Source: Arthrobacter sp. ATA002 (GTDB lineage Bacteria > Actinomycetota > Actinomycetes > Actinomycetales > Micrococcaceae). From it: a stretch of 64,000 nucleotides of DNA. Positions 35,088 to 44,112 of the stretch are shown piece by piece. The stretch spans positions 744,001-808,000 of the forward strand of contig NZ_CP114015.1 of NCBI RefSeq assembly GCF_026898095.1. The letters run 5' to 3'. The notes under the pieces were generated by a model. The model was given only the letters and a program-made list of their open reading frames with translations, searched no databases and was not told the DNA's origin. Both the position numbers and the translations under genes were made by a program. The first letter of the stretch is position 1; each line of letters starts with the position of its first letter.

Positions 35088-36391
35088 GTGCCTGCCGATT
35101 CCTTCAGCCTCAAAACGATAGCCGTTCCGGCCTTCGGACCAACACTGCTCTACGGGCTCGCCACCGGGGCCATTCTGCCGGTGATCGCGCTGACGGCGCG
35201 GGACCTTGGGGCCACCGTGGCGCTGGCAGCGCTGGTCATCACGCTGACCGGGGTCGGCTCGCTGCTGACCAACGTTCCGGCTACGGTGCTCACCACCCGC
35301 TACGGCGAAAAATGGGCGCTGGTCATCGCCTCCCTGTGGTGTGCGGCTGCCATGGTAACCGCAGCCCTGGCCCCGGTGCTGTGGCTCTTTGCCCTGGCCG
35401 TGTTCATGGTGGGTATGGCCGGATCGGTGTTTGGGCTGGCGCGGCAAAGCTACCTGACCGAAGCGGTGCCGGTCCATTTCCGGGCCCGGGCCCTATCCAC
35501 GCTGGGCGGAGTGAACCGCATCGGAGTGTTCGCCGGTCCGTTTGCCGCTGCCGGTGCCATTCACTTTGCCGGCACACCCGGTGCCTACTGGGTGGGTGCC
35601 GGCGGTGCTTTGCTGGCGGGCATCATCAGCCTTAAGGTCCCTGAACTTCGCGCGCCGGGGGACAGGGTCCGCCGCTCCTCGGCAGGGTCTGGTGGCAAGG
35701 GCACCGGCGGCCCCGGAGCAGAGCCGGCGGTTCCGGCTCCCACCGTCCGCTCGGTCCTGCGCAGCCACGGCCGCGTGTTCCGGACCCTGGGTTTGGGTAT
35801 CCTGCTGATCGCCGCGGTGCGGGCCTCCCGGCAGGCGGTCATTCCGCTCTGGGCCCAGAACATTGGCCTGGACCCCACCCGGACCGCACTGATCTACGGG
35901 ATTTCCGGGGCCATCGACATGCTGATCTTCTATCCCGCGGGCAGGGTCATGGACCTGAAAGGCCGGCGCTGGGTCGCTGTGCCGTGCATGCTCACCATGG
36001 CTGCCGGTTTAGCGTTGATTCCGCTGACCGCCGGCAGCACCGGCCTGCTGCTGGCGTCCCTGGTCCTGGGATTCGGCAACGGCATTGGATCCGGAATTGT
36101 CATGACGCTGGGCGCTGATTTCTCGCCTTCGCCGGGACGTCCGCAGTTTCTGGGAATCTGGCGGCTGCTTGCTGACAGCGGCACCATGGCCGGGCCGGCG
36201 CTGCTGTCGGCGGTCACCGCGCTGGCGTCCCTGTCGGCCGGGATAGGTGCCACTGCTGTGCTGGGCCTGCTGGGAGCTGCGGCCATGTGGCGGTGGGTAC
36301 CCAAGGGAAAGCCCGGCTACGGGCAGCCCGCGGGCAACCTTCGGGACCACCGGCCGGGCCCGTCAGCGGGCCGGGTCGCCCGCCTGCATAG
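35088..36391 (+). CDS. MFS transporter (3' end probably frameshifted)
   Basis: Major facilitator of about 434 residues, with 12 likely membrane helices. The first half begins TLLYGLATGAILPVIALTAR and has the loop TTRYGEKWALV. A Gly/Arg-rich central loop lies near residues 190-220. The second half contains YPAGRVMDLKGRRWVAVPCM, a motif-A-like loop. The open frame continues to 36587 through hydrophilic sequence antisense to the next gene. One missing base near 36330 would end it at TAG 36391, which is more credible. The substrate is unknown, perhaps a drug or sugar efflux pump. Confidence 0.75.
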
Positions 36392-37271
36392 AGAACAACC
36401 AGCAGGCCATACCGCTGAGGACGTACCCCACTCCGACGATCAGGCTCAGCCCGGACCAGAAGTACAGCAGCATGGAGTCGCTGTTGCCCAGCAGCGTGGC
36501 CCCGCTGGCGGCGTACAGGTAAGCGCCGACGGCGAACAGCAGTGCGAGCCCGCCCGGAATGGTGCACAGGGCGGTGAACACCGCTGAGCCGCCGCGGCTT
36601 CGTCCGCCGGGCGGCCAGTAATTCCAGTCCGGTGTTGTCCGCATCATCACCAGCCCGCCGATCAGCGTCCAGGTGGCCACCACCAGAAAGGAGGCAACGA
36701 CGTCGGCCGGGCGGTGCCACAGATTAATGAAGGTGGCAGCCCCGGCGAGCACCGCATAGCTGCCGCCGGCCGCAGCCACCACCGGCGCCAGCGGGGACGC
36801 GAGCAGGAAAACCACGGCGGCGGCGGAGGCAGCCAGCGTGGTGTGGCCCGAGGGCAGGGAATTAAAATCCAGGGTAATGACCCCGCGGTCCGGCCGGTCG
36901 AAAAAGAGCCGCTTCAGCAGTTGACTGCTGATGTTGGCCGCAGCGAAGGTGCTCAGCGCAATCACTGCCGGGGCCAGGCGCCGCCGTCGCACCGTTACCG
37001 CGAGCATCACCGCACCGGCGATAAACACCGACAGCAGCGGCAGGTTGTCCAGGAATTCCAGGACCGGCAGCGGTGAAGCGGGCATGGCCACCTCGGCTTC
37101 GCGCCAGGCGGTTTCGTCTGCCAGCTGGCCGGTGGTGGTACGGACGAACGCCCAATATGTCACAGCCACCGCGGCCGCGCACAGCAGCGCCCCGAAGAGG
37201 AACACGGCGGCGTTGTGGGCTGGCCGGCGCCGGATCGGAGTGCGGCTGTTGAGGAGATTGCGGGTATTCAT
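36363..37271 (-). CDS. PAP2-family phosphatase
   Basis: Integral membrane phosphatidic-acid-phosphatase family enzyme, 302 residues. The three-part catalytic motif is visible as KRLFFDRPDRG, LPSGHTTLAASA and NLWHRPADVVASF, with the nucleophilic His in the last. About six membrane helices surround these. It may dephosphorylate undecaprenyl pyrophosphate or phosphatidic acid at the outer membrane face. AGGAGG lies very close to the ATG. It is convergent with the MFS gene and overlaps its 3' end slightly. Confidence 0.82.
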   Translation of the reverse strand: MNTRNLLNSRTPIRRRPAHNAAVFLFGALLCAAAVAVTYWAFVRTTTGQLADETAWREAEVAMPASPLPVLEFLDNLPLLSVFIAGAVMLAVTVRRRRLAPAVIALSTFAAANISSQLLKRLFFDRPDRGVITLDFNSLPSGHTTLAASAAAVVFLLASPLAPVVAAAGGSYAVLAGAATFINLWHRPADVVASFLVVATWTLIGGLVMMRTTPDWNYWPPGGRSRGGSAVFTALCTIPGGLALLFAVGAYLYAASGATLLGNSDSMLLYFWSGLSLIVGVGYVLSGMACWLFSMQAGDPAR

Positions 37272-37392
37272 TGCCTCCTAGTCTGCCATTGGAACGTGGC
37301 ACTTGGCTGAACGCCGGCCGTGACCGCGGTTATGCGGTCCCGGACCGGCGCCGGGGCTAGGCTGGCTGGGTGGCTACCCCTGATCTTCCCCG

Positions 37393-38399
37393 GTGACCGG
37401 CTTCCGCCCGGAACTCTCCGCGCTGCTCGCCGACGCCCGCGTTGTGTCGGTGCCGATGCGGGTTCGATTCCGCGGAATCCTGCACCGCGAAGCGCTGCTG
37501 CTGCCCGGGCCGGCCGGGTGGGGTGAGTTTTCCCCGTTCCCGGAGTACGACGACGCGGAGGCCGCGCCGTGGCTCGCCGCCGCCCTGGAAGCGGCGGGCG
37601 AGGGTACCCCGAACCGGTCCGGACCGCCGTGCCGGTCAACGGCACCGTGCCCGCCGTCGGCGTAGACCAGGTTGAAACGGTCCTCGCCCGGTTCGGGGCT
37701 GTGCCGGCCGTCAAGGTGAAGGTGGCCGAACGGGGCCAAACCGTTGCCGAGGACCTGGCCCGGGTGGCCGAGGTCCGCCGGCTGCTGCCCGGCGCCGGCA
37801 TCCGTGTGGACGCCAACGGCGGCTGGGACGTCCCCACCGCCGTCGCCGCCCTGGAGGCTCTGGCCGGGGCAGGGCTGGAATACGCCGAGCAGCCCGTCCC
37901 GGACATCGCCGGACTGCGGGCGGTGCGGGAGGAACTGGCCCGCCGCGGGATTCCGGTGCTGATCGCCGCCGATGAAAGCGTGCGCAAGGAAACTGATCCG
38001 CTGCGGGTGGCCCGGGAAGACGCTGCGGATTTGATTGTGGTCAAGGTGGCTCCGCTGGGCGGGGTGCGCCGGGCCCTGTCCATCGTAGCTGCGGCCGGGC
38101 TGCCCGCCGTCGTCAGTTCTGCCTTGGATACCTCTGTGGGGATCCGCGCCGGCGTCGCACTGGCGGCTTCGCTGCCGGAGCTGCCGTACGCCTGCGGGCT
38201 GGGGACGCTGTCGCTGATGGACGGCGATGTGACGGATGAGCCGCTGCTGCCCGACGGCGGGGCGCTGGCGGTGCGTGGCGTCCCCGTGTCGGAGGAGCTG
38301 CTGGAGCGCTATGCCGCGGATCCGGACGTGGCCCGGTGGTGGCTGGACCGGCTGGCCCGGGTGTATGCGCAGCTTCCGGTTCCGGACACCGGACACTAA
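37393..38399 (+). CDS. menC: o-Succinylbenzoate synthase (frameshifted)
   Basis: Enolase-superfamily enzyme of menaquinone synthesis, about 335 residues after correction, dehydrating SHCHC to o-succinylbenzoate. The catalytic and metal residues are visible: the lysine in AVKVKVAERG, then RVDANGGWDV, EYAEQPV, IAADESV and the second lysine in IVVKVAPLGG. The N-terminal capping domain (VRFRGILHREALLLPGPAGW) lies in another frame. One extra G in the GGG run near 37605 restores AAGEGYPEPVRTAVPVNG. No other men gene is nearby. Confidence 0.88.
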
Positions 38400-38474
38400 C
38401 GGGGGTTTGGTAGTCTCGCACCTACGAACACGGGTTCACGGGAAGCTCCAGCCGATCCGGATGGAGACGGAACC

Positions 38475-38816
38475 ATGCAGGTGTGGCAGTTGATCGTCAT
38501 TGTCCTTATCGGGTTGAGCCTGGGGGTCGTGGGCGGCCTGGCCCGCGTGCCAACCGTGAAGTGGCTTCCATTCCTGAGCTCAGTGGTTCTGGTGGGCATG
38601 GGCTACACGGCGTTTCTGGTCGTGTGGGAGCTGTCCCTTGTTGACGCGCTGCTTTTTGTTCTCGCGGTGTCGGCGGGCAACGTGCTCTACGGAGCGAGGC
38701 TGTGGCAGCAGCTTGCCCTGGAACCGGGGCTCTCGTACTGGACATGGGTGCAGCGGGACTTCCTTCACACCGCATACCTGCGCCGCCTCTACCGCAGTTC
38801 CTCGCCCATCCGTTAG
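38475..38816 (+). CDS. Small membrane protein of unknown function
   Basis: Protein of 113 residues with three likely membrane helices (VWQLIVIVLIGLSLGVVGG, FLSSVVLVGMGYTAFLVVW and ALLFVLAVSAGNVLYGA). A hydrophilic tail follows, YWTWVQRDFLHTAYLRRLYR. No family is recognised. It ends just before the promoter of the HTH/Clp-N pair. Confidence 0.6.
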   Translation: MQVWQLIVIVLIGLSLGVVGGLARVPTVKWLPFLSSVVLVGMGYTAFLVVWELSLVDALLFVLAVSAGNVLYGARLWQQLALEPGLSYWTWVQRDFLHTAYLRRLYRSSSPIR

Positions 38817-38824
38817 CAATGATG

Positions 38825-38853
38825 ATTGACAGTGCAGCGTTAGCAACATAGGT
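38825..38853 (+). promoter_or_regulatory. Promoter of the HTH/Clp-N operon
   Basis: TTGACA (38825-38830) and TAGGTT (38848-38853) are 17 bp apart, fitting a housekeeping sigma promoter. The palindrome at 38840-38857 overlaps the -10 element, so a bound repressor would block it. Confidence 0.6.
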
Positions 38854-38857
38854 TGCT
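38840..38857. promoter_or_regulatory. TAGCAA-N6-TTGCTA operator
   Basis: Perfect inverted repeat of TAGCAA and TTGCTA with a 6-bp spacer, followed by TTCATGCA. An extra half-site CGTTAGCAA lies at 38811-38819. A near-identical element stands before the secreted-protein gene at 42460. Confidence 0.65.
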
Positions 38858-38926
38858 ATTCATGCAGTTCGAAAATCCGGCTCTGGCCGCCGGTGACACC
38901 ACCCACCCCCGGAAGGGCTCCAGGCC

Positions 38927-39109
38927 GTGGCGTCACTGCGTCTGCTCGCGGAAACACTGGAATTCCGGCAGGTGGAGGCCGCTCTGCGGGCAGGGATGTC
39001 CTGGAGCGACATTGCGGAGGCACTGGGTGTGTCGAGACAGGCAGTGCACAAGAAGTACGCGAAACGGATCGACCCGTCGATCCAGGTCCCCAGGAGAAAA
39101 CAGGCATGA
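38927..39109 (+). CDS. Small helix-turn-helix regulator
   Basis: A 60-residue protein that is little more than a helix-turn-helix: VEAALRAGMSWSDIAEALGV, then SRQAVHKKYAKRI. The start is GTG 38927 with GGAAGGG upstream. The stop overlaps the start of the Clp-N gene (ATGA), so the two are coupled. It probably represses its own promoter through the TAGCAA palindrome; this is inference from position. Confidence 0.8.
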   Translation: MASLRLLAETLEFRQVEAALRAGMSWSDIAEALGVSRQAVHKKYAKRIDPSIQVPRRKQA

Positions 39110-40068
39110 GCACCTTCAGCACGCTGTGGCGGCGTTCCCAAGCTATTTCGGTTGCCGCCAAGGAAGAACAGGAACGCCTGGGCCATCCGGAGATCGACGT
39201 CGCGCACCTCTTTCTGGCATTGCTCGTCGTTGGCGGCGCCGGAGGCCGGGCGCTGAGCTCCCTGGGCGTGACCCTGGGCAGTGCCCGGGAGGCCAGCAAC
39301 CAGGTTCATGCGGCACAGATTGCCCTGTTGGGAGTAACCCCTCCCCGGCCCGAAGCTGCGGCCTCGATTCCCGATCCCTCCATCGGCGGATTCCGCTGGT
39401 CAGCCCGCGGGGCGGACATCATGCGCACGGTGGACCTGCAGCACGGCGACGTCGATCTGCTTGTTGCCCTGCTCAAGGAGCCCTCCGGCCACATCGCGCA
39501 GGTTCTGCGGCAGCTCGGCCTGACCGAAGGCATGGTTCGCAGCGCCGCGGCGGGCGGCCGGGGAACCGATGCCGCCGGGGGAACCTCCGCGAAGCGGTGG
39601 GACACACGCTGTCAGTTTTACCGGATATGTGGCGGCGCCGCCGTCGTCAGTCTGGGACCTGGTGTCCGATCCGCGCCGGCGGCTGGAATGGGACGGCTAC
39701 TTCCATGGCTCCATTGAGGAGCGCAGCGACGGCGTACTGGTTGCTAAGGCCCGGAAGGTCCGTCCGGACGGCAAACCGGTGAAGGTCCGCCCGCAGTTCC
39801 GCGTCACTGAATTTGTTGTTTCCCGATACCTGCCCGGACAGTGCATTGAATGGGAAAGCAGCTGGCCAGCAAAACCGGGGGCCGTTACCGCCAGCGGCTT
39901 GCGGTCCACCTTCGGCCCGACGGCGCCGGCACGCAGGTAACACTCACACAGTCCCGCCTCGCGTCTCCGGGCCTCCGCGCCCGCCTGCTCGCACCGCTGC
40001 TGCGCTTCTCCATCCGGCAGGGACACTTCGCCCGCATTGACGCCATGTCACGGGCACTGCGGCAGTAA
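39106..40068 (+). CDS. Clp N-domain protein fused to an SRPBCC domain (frameshifted)
   Basis: About 321 residues after correction. Residues 1-150 hold two Clp-N (ClpA/ClpC amino-domain) repeats, recognised by FSTLWRRSQAISVAAKEEQE, LGHPEIDVAHLFLALLV and VDLLVALLKEPSGHIAQVLR; there is no AAA ATPase. The rest is an SRPBCC (polyketide-cyclase-like) domain, starting HAVSFTGYVAAPPSSVWDLV. The frame changes near 39570 (two bases short in GGGGG) and near 39874 (one short in AAAA). If the first change is instead genuine, these are two overlapping genes. The role is unknown; Clp-N suggests binding of damaged proteins or adaptor function. Confidence 0.65.
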
Positions 40069-40139
40069 CGCGGAAGGACCCCTGGACGAGGCGGCCGGCA
40101 TGCCCCAGCGGACCGCCGCGTCGGCCTTTCTCGGGCTTT

Positions 40140-40161
40140 GTTCACCCGGCGTTAAGCCGGC
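40140..40161 (+). promoter_or_regulatory. PHO box upstream of phoX
   Basis: Two consecutive 11-bp direct units, GTTCACCCGGC and GTTAAGCCGGC. This matches the structure of actinobacterial PhoP-binding PHO boxes (GTTCACC-type repeats). It lies 70 bp upstream of the alkaline phosphatase gene. Confidence 0.7.
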
Positions 40162-40230
40162 ATCCTCCAACGCGTCGCTTCGCGCTGTCAGCGTGGGCTG
40201 CGACATGCACCCCCGAGGAAGGTCCCATCC

Positions 40231-42359
40231 GTGACGAACCAGCTAAATGAAACTGTGCCGACGCACCCCGCCCCGCGAAAAAAGCTGCTGCCGATGCTCG
40301 GACACACTCGGGGCAAGCGCAGCGCCGTCACCTGCGCCCTCAAATGCGACAATGCCTGCAGCAAAGCGGTGTGCAACACGTCCGCCAACAGTTACTTCAG
40401 GGACATTGTCTCCGCGGAGTTCTCCCGTCGGACAGCGCTCGGCGCCGGAGCTGCCGGAGTGCTGGGCGCCGCAGTGCTGGCACTGGGCGGCCCGGTGCCG
40501 GCGGCGGCGGCACCTCCCGGCCCTGGGCCCAAGGGTGCACGCCTGGCGTTCACGCCCATTGCGCCGGTGGACGCCGCGGTGGACAGTTTCGATGTTCCCG
40601 CCGGTTACGACTGGGAGCCGCTGCTGCGCTGGGGAGACCCGCTGTTTGCCGACTCTCCCGACTTCTCGTTCGCGGAGCAGAACGCGGCCGCGCAGGCCCG
40701 CCAGTTCGGGTACAACAATGACTACTTGGAAATCCTCCGCCAGCCGAACGGCAAAAAGGGCCTGCTCGTCTGCAACCACGAGTATGTGAACCCGGAGATC
40801 ATGTTTCCGGCGGCCCCGGCCTCCGCCGCAGAGGAACGGGAGCGGCGCAACATCTTCCGCAACGCCGTCGGCATGTCAGTGGTGGAACTGGAACGCAGCT
40901 CCCGCGGGAAGCCGTGGTCCTACGTCCGCGGCGCCCGGCTGAACCGGCGCATCACCCTGGACACCGTTTTCGAGCTCACCGGTCCCGCAGCCGGCTCCGA
41001 CCTGCTGAAAACCGCGGCCGACCCGCAGGGCCGATACGTATCCGGGACGCTGGGCAACTGTGCCGGCGGCAGCACCCCGTGGGGGACCGTGCTCTCCGGG
41101 GAAGAGAATTTCAACGGGTTCTTCCGCGCCGGCGGCACCAGCCCCGAGGACAAGCGGTACGGGCTGGACAGCGAAGCCACGGCGATGGGCTGGGAACAGG
41201 AGGATCCGCGGTTCGACGCCCGCACTCCCGGAACCCGGAACGAGCCGAACCGCTTCGGCTACATCGTGGAGCTGGACCCCGAGGACCCGGATTCAATGCC
41301 GCTCAAACACACCAGCCTGGGCCGGTTCAAGCACGAAGGCGCCAACGTCATCATTTCCCGCAGCGGCAAGGCCGTGGCGTACTCCGGCGACGACGAGCGG
41401 TTCGACTACCTGTACAAGTTCGTCTCGAAGAACAAGTACCGGAAGAACGACAAACGGCACAACATGACCCTGCTCGGCGAGGGGGACCTGTACGTGGCGC
41501 GGTTCGCGGGTAATTCCCCCGAGTCCGAAATCGACGGCACCGGGGCCGTTCCCGCTGACGGCGGATTCGATGGGCGGGGCACCTGGCTTCCGCTGGTGGT
41601 GCGCGGCAAATCAGCGGTTGCCGGGATGAGCGTGGCGGAGGTGCTGGTCTACACCCGGATAGCGGCGGACAAGGCCGGCGCCACCAAGATGGACCGCTGC
41701 GAGGACGTGGAGCCCAACCCCGCCACCGGCCGCGTCTACGTGGCATGCACCAACAACTCCAACCGCGGCGTCGACGGCAAGGCGCCCGCAGACGAGGCGA
41801 ACCCGCGGCGCGAAAACCGCGATGGCCACATTGTCGAAATCATTGAGGCCCGCGACGACGCCACGGCAACCGACTTCCGCTGGAACCTGCTGATGCTGTG
41901 CGGTGATCCGGCCCAAGGCGACGTCACCTATTTCAGCGGCTACCCCCGGGAGAAGGTCAGCCCGATTTCCTGCCCCGACAACCTGGCCTTCGATTCGGCC
42001 GGCAACCTGTGGATTTCCACCGACGGGGCGCCGTCGGGCATCGGCTACAACGACGGACTGTTCAAGGTCGGGCTCGCCGGGACGGAGCGCGGCAGCGTGG
42101 AACAGTTCCTGTCCGTGCCGCGCGACGGCGAAACCTGCGGACCGGTGATCCACGACGAGGAATCAATGGTGTTCGTGGCAGTGCAGCACCCGGGGAGGAC
42201 GGTACCTACGGCGCTCACACCTCCTACTTTCCGGACTACGTGGCCGACGGCGAAACGCCGGGCAGCGGTGAAGTCCGGGCTCCTCGTCCCTCGGTGGTGC
42301 AGGTCTTCCGCCGGGACACCAATCCCGGCCGGCCGGGCACAAGGAACGGCACTGAATAA
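40231..42359 (+). CDS. phoX: PhoX-type alkaline phosphatase, Tat-exported (frameshifted near the end)
   Basis: Secreted calcium/iron-dependent phosphatase of the PhoX (DUF839) family, about 709 residues. A twin-arginine signal is seen at about residues 65-95 (EFSRRTALGAGAAGVLGAAV) after an unusually long N-region. Typical blocks are NHEYVNPEIMF, GNCAGGSTPWGTVLSGEENF, GRFKHEGANV, AYSGDDERFDYLYKFVS and CPDNLAFDSAGNLWISTDG. The C-terminus should read VQHPGEDGTYGAHTSYFPDY and end at 42359; one G is missing from GGGG near 42193. GTG start with AGGAAGG upstream. It probably scavenges phosphate from organic esters under PhoP control. Confidence 0.9.
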
Positions 42360-42459
42360 AAGATGCATTTACATTTACCATTCCGTGATAGTGCGCCCTC
42401 TCCTCATTCCTGTTTGACATCCGTATGTGAGGCCGCAAGTATGGAAATGTAATAAGCAA

Positions 42460-42472
42460 TAGCAAGTTGCTA
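42460..42472. promoter_or_regulatory. TAGCAA-N1-TTGCTA palindrome before the secreted-protein gene
   Basis: TAGCAA and TTGCTA arms separated by one base, followed by ATTCATGCA, the same context as the operator of the HTH/Clp-N operon at 38840. A TTGACA at 42414-42419 could be the -35 element. Confidence 0.5.
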
Positions 42473-42476
42473 ATTC

Positions 42477-43044
42477 ATGCACAATGGGGATAGTGAAAAG
42501 TTGAATAACAACAAGCTTAAAACAACACTGTTGAGTGCTGCGGTTACGGTTGGTCTCGTGATGGGCGGGGCCTCGGCGGCAGCGGCACAGCCAGCCGCGC
42601 CGGAGAAATCCGGCTCACCTGCGGCCGGATCAGTGAATGCCGCCACCGCTAATGTCTCCACTGCCGATTTGGAGGACGGGCTGAACGTCCTCATGTCCAT
42701 TCCGGATGCCGTGCTGATGCAGGGTGACGCGGCCACTCAGCAGTGGCTGCAGCAGAACCCGGCAGTTTCCGGTTCCAGCAACGGCGTCGCAACAATGGCC
42801 GCCGACTTCTGGGGGATGCTCAGGTTCCATCTTGCTGGCGCTGGGCGGAGTGGCCCTTCCCGCCGCGAAAATCCTCAAAATCAAGAAACTCATGAACGAG
42901 CTCGGCGGCGTGACCGAAGCGGTCAAGACAATGTGGGGCGCCAGCTTCAGCTACGAGAAGATGCAGGCGGCAGGTGGTGCCCTGGGTGCTCTGGGTGCGG
43001 AGCTGCTGGGAATCGCGGGAATTAAAGAAAAGTGCTTCAACTAG
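42477..43044 (+). CDS. Secreted Gly/Ala-rich protein, possible bacteriocin-like (frameshifted)
   Basis: About 189 residues after correction. A signal peptide (KLKTTLLSAAVTVGLVMGGA, then a run of alanines) is followed by an acidic/Ala-rich propeptide-like stretch. A C-terminal segment of about 80 residues follows: SILLALGGVALPAAKILKIK, KLMNELGGVTEAVKTMWGAS and AAGGALGALGAELLGIAGIK, ending KCFN. Two bases lost from the GGGGG run near 42814 would join ADFWGGCSGSILLAL and add a second Cys. The amphipathic Gly/Ala/Lys helices, the two cysteines and the small membrane gene behind it resemble bacteriocin/immunity pairs. No bacteriocin family is recognised. The start could be ATG 42477 or TTG 42501. 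Confidence 0.55.
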
Positions 43045-43098
43045 CTTCGGCTGATTTTATGCAATAGGTTTGACTATTTTCCTCAGGAGGAAATTGTC

Positions 43099-43359
43099 GT
43101 GAAGTATATTATTCCGTCTCTCATTCTCGTCCTGGCCGTTGCCGGCATATCCGTCTGGCTGTTCGCGGACAACCTGATGCTGGGTCTTGGCATGACGGCT
43201 GCGGCTCTTGTCCTGTGGGCAATCTCCCCCAGCACTCTGGGCCAGCCCGGAGGTTCCAGCGGAGCATCCGGCAAGGTCGACCCGCAGCGGGTCAAGGATT
43301 ACCGTGCCCAGAACCCTGGTGCCACGATTTCTGACGGGATCCGCGCCACGCGGCCCTAG
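43099..43359 (+). CDS. Small two-helix membrane protein
   Basis: Protein of 86 residues starting at GTG 43099, eight bases after a strong AGGAGG. Two membrane helices (YIIPSLILVLAVAGISVWLF and LMLGLGMTAAALVLWAISP) precede a hydrophilic tail (DPQRVKDYRAQNPGATISDG). It lies 54 bp after the secreted-protein gene and before a strong terminator. By position it may be an immunity or export partner of that protein. No family is recognised. Confidence 0.6.
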   Translation: MKYIIPSLILVLAVAGISVWLFADNLMLGLGMTAAALVLWAISPSTLGQPGGSSGASGKVDPQRVKDYRAQNPGATISDGIRATRP

Positions 43360-43369
43360 ACACATGAAT

Positions 43370-43420
43370 CACACAACTGCAGGGTGCCCATGAGGAAGAC
43401 GGGCACCCTGCAGTTGTGTG
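43370..43420. terminator. 20-bp perfect inverted repeat
   Basis: Arms 43370-43389 and 43401-43420 are perfect complements with an 11-nt loop. It closes the secreted-protein/membrane-protein unit just upstream of the HAD gene. It is the longest perfect hairpin I noticed in the window. Confidence 0.8.
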
Positions 43421-43441
43421 GTCTTCGGATAGGTTGTCCCC

Positions 43442-44110
43442 ATGACCGCCTTCGCCGCAGTGATCTTCGACTGGAGCGGCACCCTGGTGCACGATCCACC
43501 GCTCCGCGACCGGGTGGCCGCCGCCGCAGCAAGGCTGGGGCGGCCGGATTCCCCGGAAACGGAGCGGATCTGCACTGTGCTGAGGCGGCATGAAAACGAT
43601 CCGGATATTGCAGCTGCCCAGCGTGATGCCGACACCGGCGCCGCGAAGTATTACGCCGCCGAGACCCTGCACTTTCGCCGTGCGGGCCTTGACGGCGAGC
43701 TCGCCGAAAGCCTGCTCCACGTGGATGAGGACCCGGCATTCCGCCCGCTGTATCCGGATACGCTCCCAACATTGCGGCGGCTGAAGGAGCTCGGGTGCCG
43801 CACCGCGGTACTGAGCGACATCCACTTCGATATCCGCCCGCTGCTGAAGGCGCAGGGCGCCGGTGACCTCATTGACGACTACATGCTCTCCTTCGAGCAC
43901 GGTGTCCAGAAACCGGATCGCCGGATCTTCGAACTGGCACTGGAACGTCTGGAGCTTCCGCCGCACCGGGTGCTCATGGTGGGAGACCGCTCAACGCACG
44001 ACGGCGCCGCCGCTGAGTGCGGCATGGTGACCCTGTTGCTGCCCCGGCTTGCGGCGTTTGGCCGGCGCGGACTGTTCCAGGTCCAGAACCTGGTCCGGGG
44101 ACAGGGATAG
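43442..44110 (+). CDS. HAD-family hydrolase
   Basis: Haloacid dehalogenase-like hydrolase of 222 residues. Motif I is VIFDWSGTLVHD (the second conserved Asp is replaced by Ser), motif II AVLSDI, motif III GVQKPDRRIFELAL and motif IV VGDRSTHDGAAAE. The Ser in motif I (DWSGT rather than DxDGT) is typical of some phosphonatase and dehalogenase branches. It lies 2 nt upstream of a methyltransferase gene, with which it is probably co-transcribed. The substrate is unknown. Confidence 0.82.
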   Translation: MTAFAAVIFDWSGTLVHDPPLRDRVAAAAARLGRPDSPETERICTVLRRHENDPDIAAAQRDADTGAAKYYAAETLHFRRAGLDGELAESLLHVDEDPAFRPLYPDTLPTLRRLKELGCRTAVLSDIHFDIRPLLKAQGAGDLIDDYMLSFEHGVQKPDRRIFELALERLELPPHRVLMVGDRSTHDGAAAECGMVTLLLPRLAAFGRRGLFQVQNLVRGQG

Positions 44111-44112
44111 GA

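Noticed and set aside
37455..37480. A GGTTCGATTCC string like a tRNA T-arm
   Set aside because: It lies inside menC in the coding frame (MRVRFRG), and no acceptor stem, anticodon arm or matching 5' half surrounds it.
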